Of a stretch of 60,847 bases of DNA, positions 25,741-34,050 are shown piece by piece (position 1 is the stretch's first letter; each line of letters begins with the position of its first letter). Position numbers and translations under genes: made by a program. Location of the stretch: NCBI GenBank assembly GCA_049596455.1, contig JBMYLP010000009.1, forward strand, positions 1 through 60,847. The letters are read 5' to 3'. The notes beneath the pieces are model-generated. The model made no database searches. It saw only the letters and a list, made by a program, of their open reading frames with translations, and was not told the origin of the DNA. Source of the stretch: UBA7446 sp049596455 (lineage in GTDB: Bacteria; Bacteroidota; Bacteroidia; Flavobacteriales; Flavobacteriaceae).

Positions 25741-25768
25741 TTGTTATATTCGTAACAATATATTGTTA
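25741..25768 (+). promoter_or_regulatory. Palindromic operator candidate before the lysine-catabolism genes
   Basis: TAACAATATATTGTTA (25753-25768) is a perfect 16-bp palindrome. Its left half also pairs with TTGTTA at 25741-25746 across 6 bp. A near -7 box TATATTCG (25745-25752) ends where the palindrome starts, and the ATG follows at 25781. A repressor bound here would cover the transcription start. The regulator is not identified. Confidence 0.5.
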
Positions 25769-25780
25769 TTTTATTATAAA

Positions 25781-26854
25781 ATGAACAAAATTGCTGTTTT
25801 AGGTCTCGGAAAAGTAGGCACTTTGGTTGGCCTCCTACTCCACGAGCATTTTGATGTTATTGGCTATGATATGTCCAAGCCACATTATAAAATCCAGTAT
25901 CCATTTCCATGTCAAGTTGCTGACATAAGCAAAACAGAATCGATTACAAAAGTTCTTGAAAATGTTGATGCTGTAGTGTCGGCGCTTCCTTATTATTTAA
26001 ACCGCAGAATTGCTTCCATAGCACATCAAAAAGGAATACATTATTTTGATTTAACAGAAGACGTAAGCACCACGCACTATATTGAATCTTTGGGAAAAAG
26101 TGCTTCAAGTGTGCTCGCGCCTCAGTGCGGTTTAGCCCCTGGACTAATCGGAGTTATTGGAGGGCATTTGGCATCAAAATTTGATACGCTTCGCGATATA
26201 GAATTACGTGTGGGCGCACTTCCACGGTATCCTAACGGACAGCTCTCTTATTCGTTTACATGGTCTCCGGCTGGGGTTTTAAATGAGTATCTAAACGACG
26301 CTGAAGCAATACAAAATGGTACGCGTAAAATGCTTCCCTCGCTTGACGGGTTTGAACAAATGAATATAGAAGGGCAAGAATATGAGGCGTTTACTACATC
26401 TGGTGGATTAGGAACTATGTGCGAAACCTTTGAGGGTAAAGTAGACACGTTAAATTACAAAACCATTCGTTATCCTGGGCATGGTAAACTCATGCGCTTT
26501 TTGCTTTACGAATTGATTCTTAAAGAAGATTTGACAAAACTTGAAGAAATTCTTACCAACGCAAAACCTCCTGTAGATGAAGACCTTGTGCATGTTTATG
26601 CGATCGTAGAAGGATTAATTGATGGGAAAATGAAGCGCAAAGAATTTTTCCGCACCTATTTTCCCAAAGAAATAGCAGGGCACACCTGGCGTGCCATTTC
26701 TTGGACAACGGCTGCCTCTTTGGCTGCGGTGGTTGAGTTAGTTGCTCAAGGAAAACTGCCACAAAAAGGATTTATTAAACAAGAAGAAATTAACGTTGTT
26801 GATTTTTTTGCAACAAAAAATGGCGCCCTATTTAACACCCAACTAGAATCATGA
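25781..26854 (+). CDS. Saccharopine dehydrogenase-like protein (LYS9 type)
   Basis: A 357-residue NAD(P)-dependent oxidoreductase with a Rossmann start (IAVLGLGKVGTLVGLLL), then DAVVSALPYYLNRRIA and a saccharopine-dehydrogenase C-terminal domain with APQCGLAPGLIGVIGGHLA and RYPGHGKLMRFLLYE. It should convert saccharopine to glutamate and 2-aminoadipate 6-semialdehyde; carboxynorspermidine-related activity is a less likely alternative. ATG at 25781 is used; a TTG at 25763 lies within the palindrome. It overlaps the DUF1338 gene by 4 bp, which supports the lysine pathway assignment. Confidence 0.85.
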   Translation: MNKIAVLGLGKVGTLVGLLLHEHFDVIGYDMSKPHYKIQYPFPCQVADISKTESITKVLENVDAVVSALPYYLNRRIASIAHQKGIHYFDLTEDVSTTHYIESLGKSASSVLAPQCGLAPGLIGVIGGHLASKFDTLRDIELRVGALPRYPNGQLSYSFTWSPAGVLNEYLNDAEAIQNGTRKMLPSLDGFEQMNIEGQEYEAFTTSGGLGTMCETFEGKVDTLNYKTIRYPGHGKLMRFLLYELILKEDLTKLEEILTNAKPPVDEDLVHVYAIVEGLIDGKMKRKEFFRTYFPKEIAGHTWRAISWTTAASLAAVVELVAQGKLPQKGFIKQEEINVVDFFATKNGALFNTQLES

Positions 26855-27762
26855 AATTTACCTCAAATACCCCTCTAGACACTATCCTTAACGGACTTTT
26901 CACTCCCTACGCCATGCGTGTTCCTGATGTCAACACCATTACCTCTGGTATGATTACCAAAGGGTTGATCAAAAGTCAATCCGATATTATTAATGATCAT
27001 ATTGCATTTCGCACCCTTGGAGTTCCAAACTTGGGCATTGCCTCACTGGAACGCATTTTTTTACATCATGGATACACAAGGCAAGACAGGTATCATTTTG
27101 AGCAAAAAAAATTAGATGCGCATTGGTATAAGCCTCCATCCGAAAAATATCCACGTGTTTTTATTAGTGAACTTCGAGTGAACGAGCTCCCGTCAAAAGC
27201 ATCGGATATAATTAAAAAATACTCCAACAACATTACACACGATCCCCTAGACGATGTTGATTTGAATGACCCAAATGCTATAGTTGAATTTTTGCATCAT
27301 CCCCTTTGGAAACTTCCAACATGGCATGACTATAACACCGTTTTGTCAACTAGTGAATATGGCGCTTGGGTATTGTACAACAGGTATTATTTAAACCACT
27401 ATACCATTAGTGTGCACGCATTACCCAAACCATATAACAAACTAGAATCTTTCAATACTTTATTAAAATCTTTTGGTGTTCGGCTAAATAATGCTGGGGG
27501 TGAAATAAAAACAAGTACTGATGGATTATTGCGCCAAAGCAGCACAGTTGCCCAAATGGTAACAAGCACATTTGCAGACGGTAAAAAACACAAAATAGCA
27601 GGAAGCTATGTGGAATTTGCAGAACGCGCAGTACTACCAGCGTTTACGCATTTGGCTAAGGAAGAGCTTTCAAGCATCCACCGTAGAGATGGCTTTGAGG
27701 TGAACAATGCAAACAAAATTTTTGAAAGCACCTTTCAAAAACAAACAACCCGTAACGATTAA
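26851..27762 (+). CDS. DUF1338 protein, HglS-type 2-oxoadipate dioxygenase/decarboxylase
   Basis: A 303-residue DUF1338 protein. In Pseudomonas putida HglS of this family converts 2-oxoadipate to D-2-hydroxyglutarate with Fe(II) and O2. The H-x3-R signature is DHIAFRT, His50 and Arg54 here, matching metal-binding His and substrate Arg; a later His in LNHYTISVHAL and Glu in GSYVEFAERAVLP are the other expected ligands. It overlaps the saccharopine dehydrogenase by 4 bp. It is shorter than the Pseudomonas enzyme (about 460 residues) and matches the shorter DUF1338 branch, so activity is inferred. The 3' end overlaps the convergent D-2-hydroxyglutarate dehydrogenase by 4 bp. Confidence 0.83.
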   Translation: MKFTSNTPLDTILNGLFTPYAMRVPDVNTITSGMITKGLIKSQSDIINDHIAFRTLGVPNLGIASLERIFLHHGYTRQDRYHFEQKKLDAHWYKPPSEKYPRVFISELRVNELPSKASDIIKKYSNNITHDPLDDVDLNDPNAIVEFLHHPLWKLPTWHDYNTVLSTSEYGAWVLYNRYYLNHYTISVHALPKPYNKLESFNTLLKSFGVRLNNAGGEIKTSTDGLLRQSSTVAQMVTSTFADGKKHKIAGSYVEFAERAVLPAFTHLAKEELSSIHRRDGFEVNNANKIFESTFQKQTTRND

Positions 27763-29132
27763 AAAATTCGATTCGGATTAAGGATGTTTTTAGGGTCAAG
27801 GGTTTGTTTTAACGTCTTCATTAATGCAATTTCTTGACTGGTTTTTGAGGTGTATAAATAATCCTTTTTATCTAATCCTATACCGTGTTCAGCAGAAACA
27901 GAACCCAAATGTTTTTTTAGATTTCGGTAAACAATAGCATTTATTTTTTTTGAATTCTGTTGCGTCGTATCTTTTTTACCTACGATCAAATGAATATTGC
28001 CATCGGCTATATGTCCAAAGGGCAAAACACGCTCAACAAAAGGAAGTGCTTCTAAATCAGCTACAATGAAAGCCACTTCGGCATCCATTACGCCAATGGG
28101 AAGGCTAATGTCAAAATGCTGCGTGGCAACAAAAGATTGTCTTAATATATGCGTATCCTCTCTTATACTCCACAGCTTTTCCACCTCTCGCTTTGATTGT
28201 GCCAGAACAGCATCTACGATAATTTCTTTTTCGGCAGCACGCGTCAATCCATCCTCAAATAAAGCATAATCACCTGCCAAATCGTTACCCAAACTTTCAA
28301 TAAAAACATAGTATGGATAGTCTTGAGGAAGTGGTGGCTTTTGTGCTGTATTTGCACTTGTAGCAGCACAATATGTGGCGTTCCACATCAGCTCGAAGCT
28401 ACTCAAATTTCCAGAGAGATTTTTGTCCATCAACCGAAGTAATGAAACCACCTCCTGAAAGCTTTGCACCCCCACAAGAGCGGCATAACGAGAGGTGGGT
28501 TGTTCATATAGTCTTAAGCAGGCTTTGGTAATAACACCCAATGTTCCTTCAGCACCAATAAATAATTGCTTGAGGTCATATCCTGAGTTGTCTTTTATGA
28601 TTTTTTTTAACGATGAAATAATGGTTCCATTTGCTAATACGACCTCTAGTCCCAAAACCATAGTGCGCGTCATACCGTACCTAAACACACGCATTCCACC
28701 GGCATTTGTTGCAATTACACCCCCAATTTGAGCAGAGCCTTTTGCGCCAAAATTCAAGGGTAAAAAAAGACTTTTTTGCGCCGCTGTTTCTATGAGTTGC
28801 TCCAAAATAACACCAGCTTGGACGGTTATGGTTTTGGCTGATTCGTCTATCTCCTCAATGACATTCATTTTTTCTAACGACAAAACCCATTGATTCGGTG
28901 TGGTTTGGGTACCGCCAACCAAATTTGTCAAACCGCCATGAATAATCACTTCTTGTCCATGCGAATTAAATAGTTTTACTACTTCCGAGACTTGTTCTGT
29001 AGTTTGTGGAAAAACAACCCCTTTGGCAGCCAAAGGAATATCGGTAGCCCAAATATGTGAAAAGCGTGCTTTTTCAGCACCATCGTGCAACACATTCTCT
29101 AATCCCACTATATTTTTTAACGCTTTGACCAT
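27759..29132 (-). CDS. FAD-linked oxidase, D-2-hydroxyglutarate dehydrogenase-like
   Basis: A 457-residue flavoprotein of the GlcD/D-lactate dehydrogenase type. The FAD domain shows EVIIHGGLTNLVGGTQ, KGSAQIGGVIATNAGGMRVF, and GAEGTLGVITKACLRL; the C-terminal domain has GHIADGNIHLIVG with a metal-binding His pair and VSAEHGIGLDKK. Such enzymes oxidise D-2-hydroxy acids. Facing the HglS-type gene, D-2-hydroxyglutarate to 2-oxoglutarate is the best guess, glycolate or D-lactate are alternatives. It is 34 bp downstream of the acetoacetate CoA ligase gene. Confidence 0.85.
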   Translation of the reverse strand: MVKALKNIVGLENVLHDGAEKARFSHIWATDIPLAAKGVVFPQTTEQVSEVVKLFNSHGQEVIIHGGLTNLVGGTQTTPNQWVLSLEKMNVIEEIDESAKTITVQAGVILEQLIETAAQKSLFLPLNFGAKGSAQIGGVIATNAGGMRVFRYGMTRTMVLGLEVVLANGTIISSLKKIIKDNSGYDLKQLFIGAEGTLGVITKACLRLYEQPTSRYAALVGVQSFQEVVSLLRLMDKNLSGNLSSFELMWNATYCAATSANTAQKPPLPQDYPYYVFIESLGNDLAGDYALFEDGLTRAAEKEIIVDAVLAQSKREVEKLWSIREDTHILRQSFVATQHFDISLPIGVMDAEVAFIVADLEALPFVERVLPFGHIADGNIHLIVGKKDTTQQNSKKINAIVYRNLKKHLGSVSAEHGIGLDKKDYLYTSKTSQEIALMKTLKQTLDPKNILNPNRIF

Positions 29133-29166
29133 ATTGTTTTATGTCAATTATATCCTTCAAATATAT

Positions 29167-31035
29167 TCAACCAAATTGTTTTAAGAACCATTGCATAGCA
29201 TTTGGATTTCGTAAGGCATCCAAAGAAACTACGTCCTCCAATTTTTCTCCTTGGAGCAGGCGTTTTACAGGTATTTCTACTTTTTTTCCACTAATCGTGT
29301 ATGGAATCTCAGGAACAACATACATGTAATCGGGCACATGACGAGGCGAACAGGTATTTCGAATATATGCCTTTATATCTTCAAATTCCAATGGTGTATT
29401 CGACTGAACAAACAACATCAACTTATCTGTCTTTTCGTCTTGAATATGCACCACAAGAGCGTCTTCCACCCCTGTATATTGCGCCAATGCAGCATAAATT
29501 TCTGCAGTGCCAATGCGTACACCAAATCGGTTTAGGGTTGCGTCCGAACGTCCGTAAATAACAACTCCTCCGTTTTTAGTTTCCATTGCCCAGTCGCCAT
29601 GACTCCAAACGGTTTCAAAAATTGAAAAATAGCTTTGCTTATAGCGCGAAAAATTTGAATCGTTAAGCAAATAAAGCGGCATGGAAAGCAGCGGTGCGCT
29701 AAGGACTAATTCTCCTGCCTTTTCAATTACTGCGTTTCGCTCAACATTCCAAACCTCCACGGCGGCACCCAACATTTTGCATTGGATTTCTCCAGGTATA
29801 ACGGGCAAGTCGGGATGACCGCCCACAAAAGCAGTGCATACATCTGTGCCACCACTTAGGGAAATAATTTGGGTTTTTGGAAACTGCTGTTGCAACTGTT
29901 TGCACACCTCCGCTGACATTGGTGAGCCTGTAGATCCAATGGTTTTTAGTGAAGCAAAATCGGTTGAATCCACATACTTCGTGAGTTGTTCCATTTGTAG
30001 CTGAAAATACACGGCTCCGCCACCAAAATGATTGATTTTTGCCTTATTGGCAAAGTGCCATAACGCATCTTTTGTAGGGTAGTTTGGCGCCCCTTGATAT
30101 AGACAAAGCGTTGCCCCGCAAAGCAGGCTACTGAGCGCATAATTCCACATCATCCAGCCTGTGGTCGAGTACCAAAAATAGCGGTCGCCCTCGCAAACAT
30201 TTTGATGCAATCCAAGGGCTTTTAGATGCTCCAAAAGCATGTGCCCTGTACCGTGAACCAATGCTTTTGGTTTGCCTGTAGTCCCAGATGAAAACAACAC
30301 CCAAATTGGCGAAGAAAAAGACACGGAAGTAAAGGCGATATCGTTTATCGTTTTTGGTGCATCGTCAAAAGCAGTATGCGCATCCAAAAAAATGGTGTGC
30401 TGGATGGATGGAATCTGTTTTTGGATTTCAGCTATACGCGCCATACAATCGTGCTGCTTTCCATTATATTGGTATGCACGATGCGCAATGAGCACTTTGG
30501 GTTGGAGTTGCGAAAAACGTTCGCAAACGGCGTGGGTACCAAAATCTGGCGAACAAGATGACCACACCGCACCCAACGCATTGGTTGCTAAAAATGCCGC
30601 TATTGTTTCGGGGCTATTTGTACCAAAGCAAACTACCGCGTCTCCTTTAGTAACACCCTGATTAACAAGTTCTTGCTGCAGTGTATATGTTTTCGCAATA
30701 AGCTGCGCCCAACTAATTTTGGAAAATTTTCCTGCCTCATTTTGAAACACCAAAGCAGGACGTTTAGAAGTAGCGTGTTTAAAAATATGTTGCGCGTAAT
30801 TCAGCGTAGCACCCCCAAACCATTTGGTTTCCCAAAAATGAGTTTCAGGGACAAAAACGTCTTGGTAAGGCGTATCAAAATCAACATCAAAAAAGCGGGC
30901 AATGCTTTCCCAAAATTCACCTTGCTCAGTAATACTCCACTGATGCAGGCTGTCGTAACCAGAGAAACTTAGCCCATAGGATTGCTGCAAAAAAGCAGTG
31001 TATAAACGAAGTCGTGAAGGTGTTTTGGGTTGCAT
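29167..31035 (-). CDS. Acetoacetate--CoA ligase
   Basis: A 622-residue ANL-superfamily enzyme. The AMP-binding motif is SSGTTGKPKALVHG, preceded by AVWSSCSPDFG, typical of acetoacetyl-CoA synthetases; the C-terminal domain includes GRSDATLNRFGVRIG and SGKKVEIPVKRLL, the catalytic Lys region. It activates acetoacetate with ATP and CoA. The ATG at 31035 is chosen; the longer form to 31140 overlaps glmS coding. It lies 49 bp after glmS and before the D-2-hydroxyacid dehydrogenase, probably in one transcript. Another acyl substrate is possible but the whole length resembles AACS. Confidence 0.9.
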   Translation of the reverse strand: MQPKTPSRLRLYTAFLQQSYGLSFSGYDSLHQWSITEQGEFWESIARFFDVDFDTPYQDVFVPETHFWETKWFGGATLNYAQHIFKHATSKRPALVFQNEAGKFSKISWAQLIAKTYTLQQELVNQGVTKGDAVVCFGTNSPETIAAFLATNALGAVWSSCSPDFGTHAVCERFSQLQPKVLIAHRAYQYNGKQHDCMARIAEIQKQIPSIQHTIFLDAHTAFDDAPKTINDIAFTSVSFSSPIWVLFSSGTTGKPKALVHGTGHMLLEHLKALGLHQNVCEGDRYFWYSTTGWMMWNYALSSLLCGATLCLYQGAPNYPTKDALWHFANKAKINHFGGGAVYFQLQMEQLTKYVDSTDFASLKTIGSTGSPMSAEVCKQLQQQFPKTQIISLSGGTDVCTAFVGGHPDLPVIPGEIQCKMLGAAVEVWNVERNAVIEKAGELVLSAPLLSMPLYLLNDSNFSRYKQSYFSIFETVWSHGDWAMETKNGGVVIYGRSDATLNRFGVRIGTAEIYAALAQYTGVEDALVVHIQDEKTDKLMLFVQSNTPLEFEDIKAYIRNTCSPRHVPDYMYVVPEIPYTISGKKVEIPVKRLLQGEKLEDVVSLDALRNPNAMQWFLKQFG

Positions 31036-31084
31036 AGCGGTAAGATACAACCTTATGATGAAATATGTAATGTAGACTGCCTCT

Positions 31085-32929
31085 CTACTCCACTGTAACC
31101 GACTTTGCCAAATTTCGGGGTTGGTCAACGTTACAACCACGCATTACAGCAATATGATAGGATAACAACTGTAGCGGAACCGAAGCTAAAATAGGCACCA
31201 ACGCCTCAGTAACTTCAGGAATTTCAATCACATGGTCGGAAAGTAGTTTTACACTTTCGTCTCCCTTAGTCACTATTGAAATAATTTTAGCATTCCTCGA
31301 CTTAATCTCTTGAATGTTGCTGACAATTTTTTCGTAGTGTCCCTTGTTGGTGGCAATTACCACTACGGGCATGTTCTCATCAATAAGTGCAATGGGACCG
31401 TGTTTCATTTCAGCAGCCGGATAGCCCTCCGCGTGGATATAGGAGATTTCTTTTAGTTTTAATGCGCCTTCCAGTGCAGCTGGGAAATTATATCCCCTAC
31501 CCAAATACAAAAAGTTTGCAGCGTCTTTGTATGCAGCAGCAATTTTTTGGATCTGTTTGTCAAACTTAAGGAGGTTTTCAATCTGTTTAGGAAGGGCTAC
31601 CAATTGCGAGGCTACTCTATCAAAATTCTCTTTATCAATGGTTCCCTTAAGCTGCCCTAAACGCAAAGCCATCATGGTAATTACGGTAAGCTGTGTGGTA
31701 AACGCCTTGGTAGATGCTACGCCAATTTCTGGGCCCGCGTGGGTATATGCACCAGAGTCGGTTTCTCTAGCAATTGACGAGCCTACCACATTGCAAATAC
31801 CAAATACAAATGCACCTTTTTCTTTGGCAAGCTTAATCGCTGCCAAGGTATCTGCTGTTTCACCCGACTGCGAAATGGCAATAACCATATCGCCTTTGTT
31901 GATTACAGGGTTTCGGTAGCGAAATTCGGAGGCATATTCCACTTCTACAGGTATACGTGCGGCGTCTTCAAACAAATACTCAGCCACAAGACCCGCATGC
32001 CATGACGTACCACAAGCAACAATGGTAATGCGTTCCGCCTGTTTAAAAACATCTAAATGCTGCTCAATACCCGAAATGTTTATTTTTTGGTCTTCCACAA
32101 ACATACGTCCACGAAAGGTGTCTGTAATAGCCGTTGGCTGCTCGTGAATTTCTTTTAGCATAAAGTGATCAAAACCGCCTTTTTCAATTTTTTCTAACGA
32201 CAATTGAATCTCTTGAATTTTAGGTGTTACAACGGCATCACTTGTAATAGAATACATTTTAAACCCTTTTTTTCTAGAAATAACCGCCATTTCATTGTCT
32301 TCCAAATAAATGGTACGCTTGGTGTATTCAATAAAAGGAGATGCGTCCGAGGCAATAAAATACTCGTCTTTTCCAATACCAATAGCCAGTGGGCTTCCAA
32401 GTTTAGCAACTATAATTTCGTGTGGTCTCTCGTTATCAAACACTGCAATGGCATAGGCACCCACCACTTGGGTTAGCGCAATTTGCACCGCTTGTCCAAT
32501 TTTAACGTTTTGCGAGATTTTGATAAACTCGATAAGGTTGACCAAAACTTCGGTGTCTGTATCAGATGAAAAGCTAAATCCGTTATCTGTCAATACCTTT
32601 TTTATAGCGGCATAATTCTCAATAATACCGTTGTGAACAATGGAAATGTTACCCGAATTTGAGGTATGTGGATGGGAGTTAACGTTTGAGGGAATACCGT
32701 GAGTTGCCCAGCGCGTATGCCCAAGCCCCAACGTGTTTCCTTGCGCCTTTTCAACAGTAACAAGTTCTTCCAAATCAGAAACTTTCCCTTTGGTTTTTAC
32801 AAGTTGTGACCCATTACCATAAAGGGTAATTCCAGCACTGTCGTATCCTCTGTACTCAAGGCGTTTAAGGCCTTTAATAATGATGGGGTATGCTTCTCTA
32901 TGACCAATATATCCTACAATTCCACACAT
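31085..32929 (-). CDS. glmS: Glutamine--fructose-6-phosphate aminotransferase
   Basis: A 614-residue enzyme that forms glucosamine 6-phosphate, the first step of UDP-GlcNAc synthesis for wall and lipid A. MCGIVGYIGH gives Cys2 as the N-terminal glutaminase nucleophile; HTRWATHG follows, and two SIS domains carry ISQSGETADTLAA and the closing RNLAKSVTVE. Length is standard. A -7 box lies 33 bp upstream. Confidence 0.97.
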   Translation of the reverse strand: MCGIVGYIGHREAYPIIIKGLKRLEYRGYDSAGITLYGNGSQLVKTKGKVSDLEELVTVEKAQGNTLGLGHTRWATHGIPSNVNSHPHTSNSGNISIVHNGIIENYAAIKKVLTDNGFSFSSDTDTEVLVNLIEFIKISQNVKIGQAVQIALTQVVGAYAIAVFDNERPHEIIVAKLGSPLAIGIGKDEYFIASDASPFIEYTKRTIYLEDNEMAVISRKKGFKMYSITSDAVVTPKIQEIQLSLEKIEKGGFDHFMLKEIHEQPTAITDTFRGRMFVEDQKINISGIEQHLDVFKQAERITIVACGTSWHAGLVAEYLFEDAARIPVEVEYASEFRYRNPVINKGDMVIAISQSGETADTLAAIKLAKEKGAFVFGICNVVGSSIARETDSGAYTHAGPEIGVASTKAFTTQLTVITMMALRLGQLKGTIDKENFDRVASQLVALPKQIENLLKFDKQIQKIAAAYKDAANFLYLGRGYNFPAALEGALKLKEISYIHAEGYPAAEMKHGPIALIDENMPVVVIATNKGHYEKIVSNIQEIKSRNAKIISIVTKGDESVKLLSDHVIEIPEVTEALVPILASVPLQLLSYHIAVMRGCNVDQPRNLAKSVTVE

Positions 32930-32961
32930 AGTTGTTGTTTTTGATAAAACCTAAACTGTTG

Positions 32962-32969
32962 CAAAGATA
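32962..32969 (-). promoter_or_regulatory. -7 box of glmS
   Basis: On the minus strand TATCTTTG matches TAnnTTTG exactly, 33 bp before the glmS ATG. A -33 element at standard spacing is not evident. It probably drives glmS, the CoA ligase and the D-2-hydroxyacid dehydrogenase. Confidence 0.4.
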
Positions 32970-33039
32970 TTGTAATAATTAAAAGGGTTGAAAGTTCAAT
33001 CAAAAATAGACTACCGTTTTTAACTCTAAAAAATTATTG

Positions 33040-33085
33040 TGTAACGTTTGCTTCTCACAATTAAAAATGTTACGTTTGCGTTACA
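33040..33085 (+). promoter_or_regulatory. Promoter with embedded inverted repeat for the membrane protein/HTH pair
   Basis: TTTG (33047-33050), 20 bp, TACGTTTG (33071-33078) form a full promoter. The segment is framed by TGTAACG (33040-33046) and CGTTACA (33079-33085), a perfect inverted pair. TGTTACG (33069-33075) is a near copy of the left arm and overlaps the -7 box. The HTH protein encoded downstream may bind here and repress its own operon. Confidence 0.55.
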
Positions 33086-33104
33086 TATAAACAATTATAA
33101 AATC

Positions 33105-33497
33105 ATGGACCAATATCTTATCATACCCGTTTTAGGAATACTTACAGGAATCATTATACCAGTAGCTGTGTTTATCTGGCTATATTATGAAGGCAAAGGA
33201 AAAAGAGAGACTGTATTAGAAATATCAAAACACTTAGATGACCCTGCCAAATTGGAAGAGTTGCTAAAAATTTTTGATGAAAGAAAAAAAGAACCAATTG
33301 ATTACCGAAGAAATGGAGTTATTACAATTTTTGTAGGTATTGGACTTTATCTTCTTGGTTCTGTATCAATGCGCATATTAGAAGGTGTGGGATTTTTGGT
33401 TATTGCTATCGGAATTGGCACTTTAATTGCCGGGTATCTCTACCCAAACACGGGCAAAGAGCTTACTGATGCTGTTGAAAAGTTTGAAAAAAAGTAG
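33105..33497 (+). CDS. Small membrane protein, DUF6249-like
   Basis: A 130-residue protein with three hydrophobic segments: residues 4-22 (YLIIPVLGILTGIIIPVAVF), and a C-terminal hairpin (VITIFVGIGLYLLGSVSM and VGFLVIAIGIGTLIAGYLY), separated by a charged cytoplasmic loop. It resembles the DUF6249 two- or three-helix membrane family by pattern, from memory. The ATG at 33105 is preferred as the conserved part starts there. It is followed 2 bp later by a small HTH regulator, a recurring bacterial pair. Function unknown. Confidence 0.7.
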   Translation: MDQYLIIPVLGILTGIIIPVAVFIWLYYEGKGKRETVLEISKHLDDPAKLEELLKIFDERKKEPIDYRRNGVITIFVGIGLYLLGSVSMRILEGVGFLVIAIGIGTLIAGYLYPNTGKELTDAVEKFEKK

Positions 33498-33499
33498 TT

Positions 33500-33712
33500 T
33501 TGGGTAGAAGCCACGAAAAGCTTTTGAATAATCTTGAAGCATTGCGAAAGTCTGCTGGACTAACCCAACAAGAATTATCAGTTTCTGCAGAGGTGTCAAG
33601 AAAAAGCATTAACGCTATTGAAAATGGAGTTTATATTCCCTCAACAGTTCTAGCATTGAAAATTGCAAGAACACTTAAATGCAGCGTTGAGGATATATTT
33701 AAACTGCCGTAA
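33500..33712 (+). CDS. Small XRE-family HTH regulator
   Basis: A 70-residue Cro/C1-type protein that is almost all helix-turn-helix: LEALRKSAGLTQQELSVSAE, VSRKSINAIENG, STVLALKIARTLKCSVEDIF. It resembles the short YgzD-like regulators. The start is TTG at 33500, 2 bp after the preceding stop; there is no ATG in the expected place. Likely autoregulates through the inverted repeat at 33040-33085. A hairpin and T-run terminator follows at 33863-33886. Confidence 0.88.
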   Translation: MGRSHEKLLNNLEALRKSAGLTQQELSVSAEVSRKSINAIENGVYIPSTVLALKIARTLKCSVEDIFKLP

Positions 33713-33740
33713 AAGCATAATTTATTCCATTACATAAAAA

Positions 33741-33825
33741 GATTGAAATAAACTTCCTTTTTTTGAAAACAAAAAATCCCGATGCACTGCATCAGGATTT
33801 TGTTTGATGTGGGCGCTGAGGGATT
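33741..33825. repeat. Direct repeat, degenerate copy (with tRNA-Val 3' fragment)
   Basis: This ~85-bp block closely matches 33898-33983: both hold GAAATAAACTTCC, a T-run, GAAAACA, an AAATCC/GGATTT hairpin (33774-33800 here) and the last bases of tRNA-Val (GGGCGCTGAGGGATT on this strand). In this copy the match stops there. The next bases (33826-33850) retain only weak tRNA likeness, so this is a broken second tRNA-Val or an insertion scar. The 255 bp between the HTH gene and tRNA-Val hold these repeats and two hairpins, and no gene. Confidence 0.8.
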
Positions 33826-33862
33826 AAAGCTCACATTTCGACCACTACTGCAAATAAAATCC

Positions 33863-33887
33863 TGTGCACATAGTGCACGTTTTTTTG
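33863..33887 (+). terminator. Terminator of the membrane protein/HTH operon
   Basis: GTGCAC, loop ATA, GTGCAC (33864-33878) form a 6-bp perfect stem, followed by G and seven Ts (33880-33886). Oriented for plus-strand transcription. It lies between the two copies of the direct repeat. Confidence 0.6.
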
Positions 33888-33897
33888 TTTTCAAAAA

Positions 33898-33983
33898 GAC
33901 CGAAATAAACTTCCCTTTTTTTGAAAACAATAAATCCCGATGCATTGCATCAGGATTTTGATTGATGTGGGCGCTGAGGGATT
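33898..33983. repeat. Direct repeat, intact copy covering the tRNA-Val 3' end
   Basis: Second copy of the block at 33741-33825, offset by 157 bp, differing by a few bases (AATAAATCC versus AAAAAATCC, ATTGC versus ACTGC in the loop). It runs through the terminator and into the 3' end of the functional tRNA-Val gene. Confidence 0.8.
33932..33958 (-). terminator. Terminator of tRNA-Val
   Basis: On the minus strand AAATCCTGATGC, loop AAT, GCATCGGGATTT form a 12-bp stem with one T-G pair, 10 bp past the tRNA 3' end, followed by ATTGTTTTC. Flavobacterial terminators often have this AAATCC/GGATTT form. A near-identical hairpin is at 33774-33800 in the degenerate copy. Confidence 0.65.
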
Positions 33984-34042
33984 CGAACCCCCGACCCCTT
34001 GGGTGTAAACCAAGTGCTCTGAACCAACTGAGCTAAGCGCCC
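33968..34042 (-). tRNA. tRNA-Val (anticodon UAC)
   Basis: A 75-nt tRNA on the minus strand. The acceptor stem is GGGCGCT/AGCGCCC, the D-arm GCTC...GAGC, the anticodon stem CTTGG/CCAAG around loop TTTACAC giving anticodon TAC, the T-arm GGGGG/CCCTC around TTCGAAT, and the discriminator base A. CCA is not encoded (ACAT follows). All stems pair, with one G-T pair in the T-stem, so it should be functional. Confidence 0.97.
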
Positions 34043-34050
34043 GAAGGGTG

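Noticed and set aside
33105..33712. The membrane protein/HTH pair as a toxin-antitoxin system
   Set aside because: The membrane protein has three helices and a charged loop unlike short toxins, and such pairs are usually regulatory; no evidence of toxicity from sequence.
33730..33945. A 71-codon open frame on the minus strand across the tRNA repeat region
   Set aside because: It runs through the repeat blocks, terminator hairpins and tRNA fragment, has low-complexity Phe/Lys composition and no family likeness.
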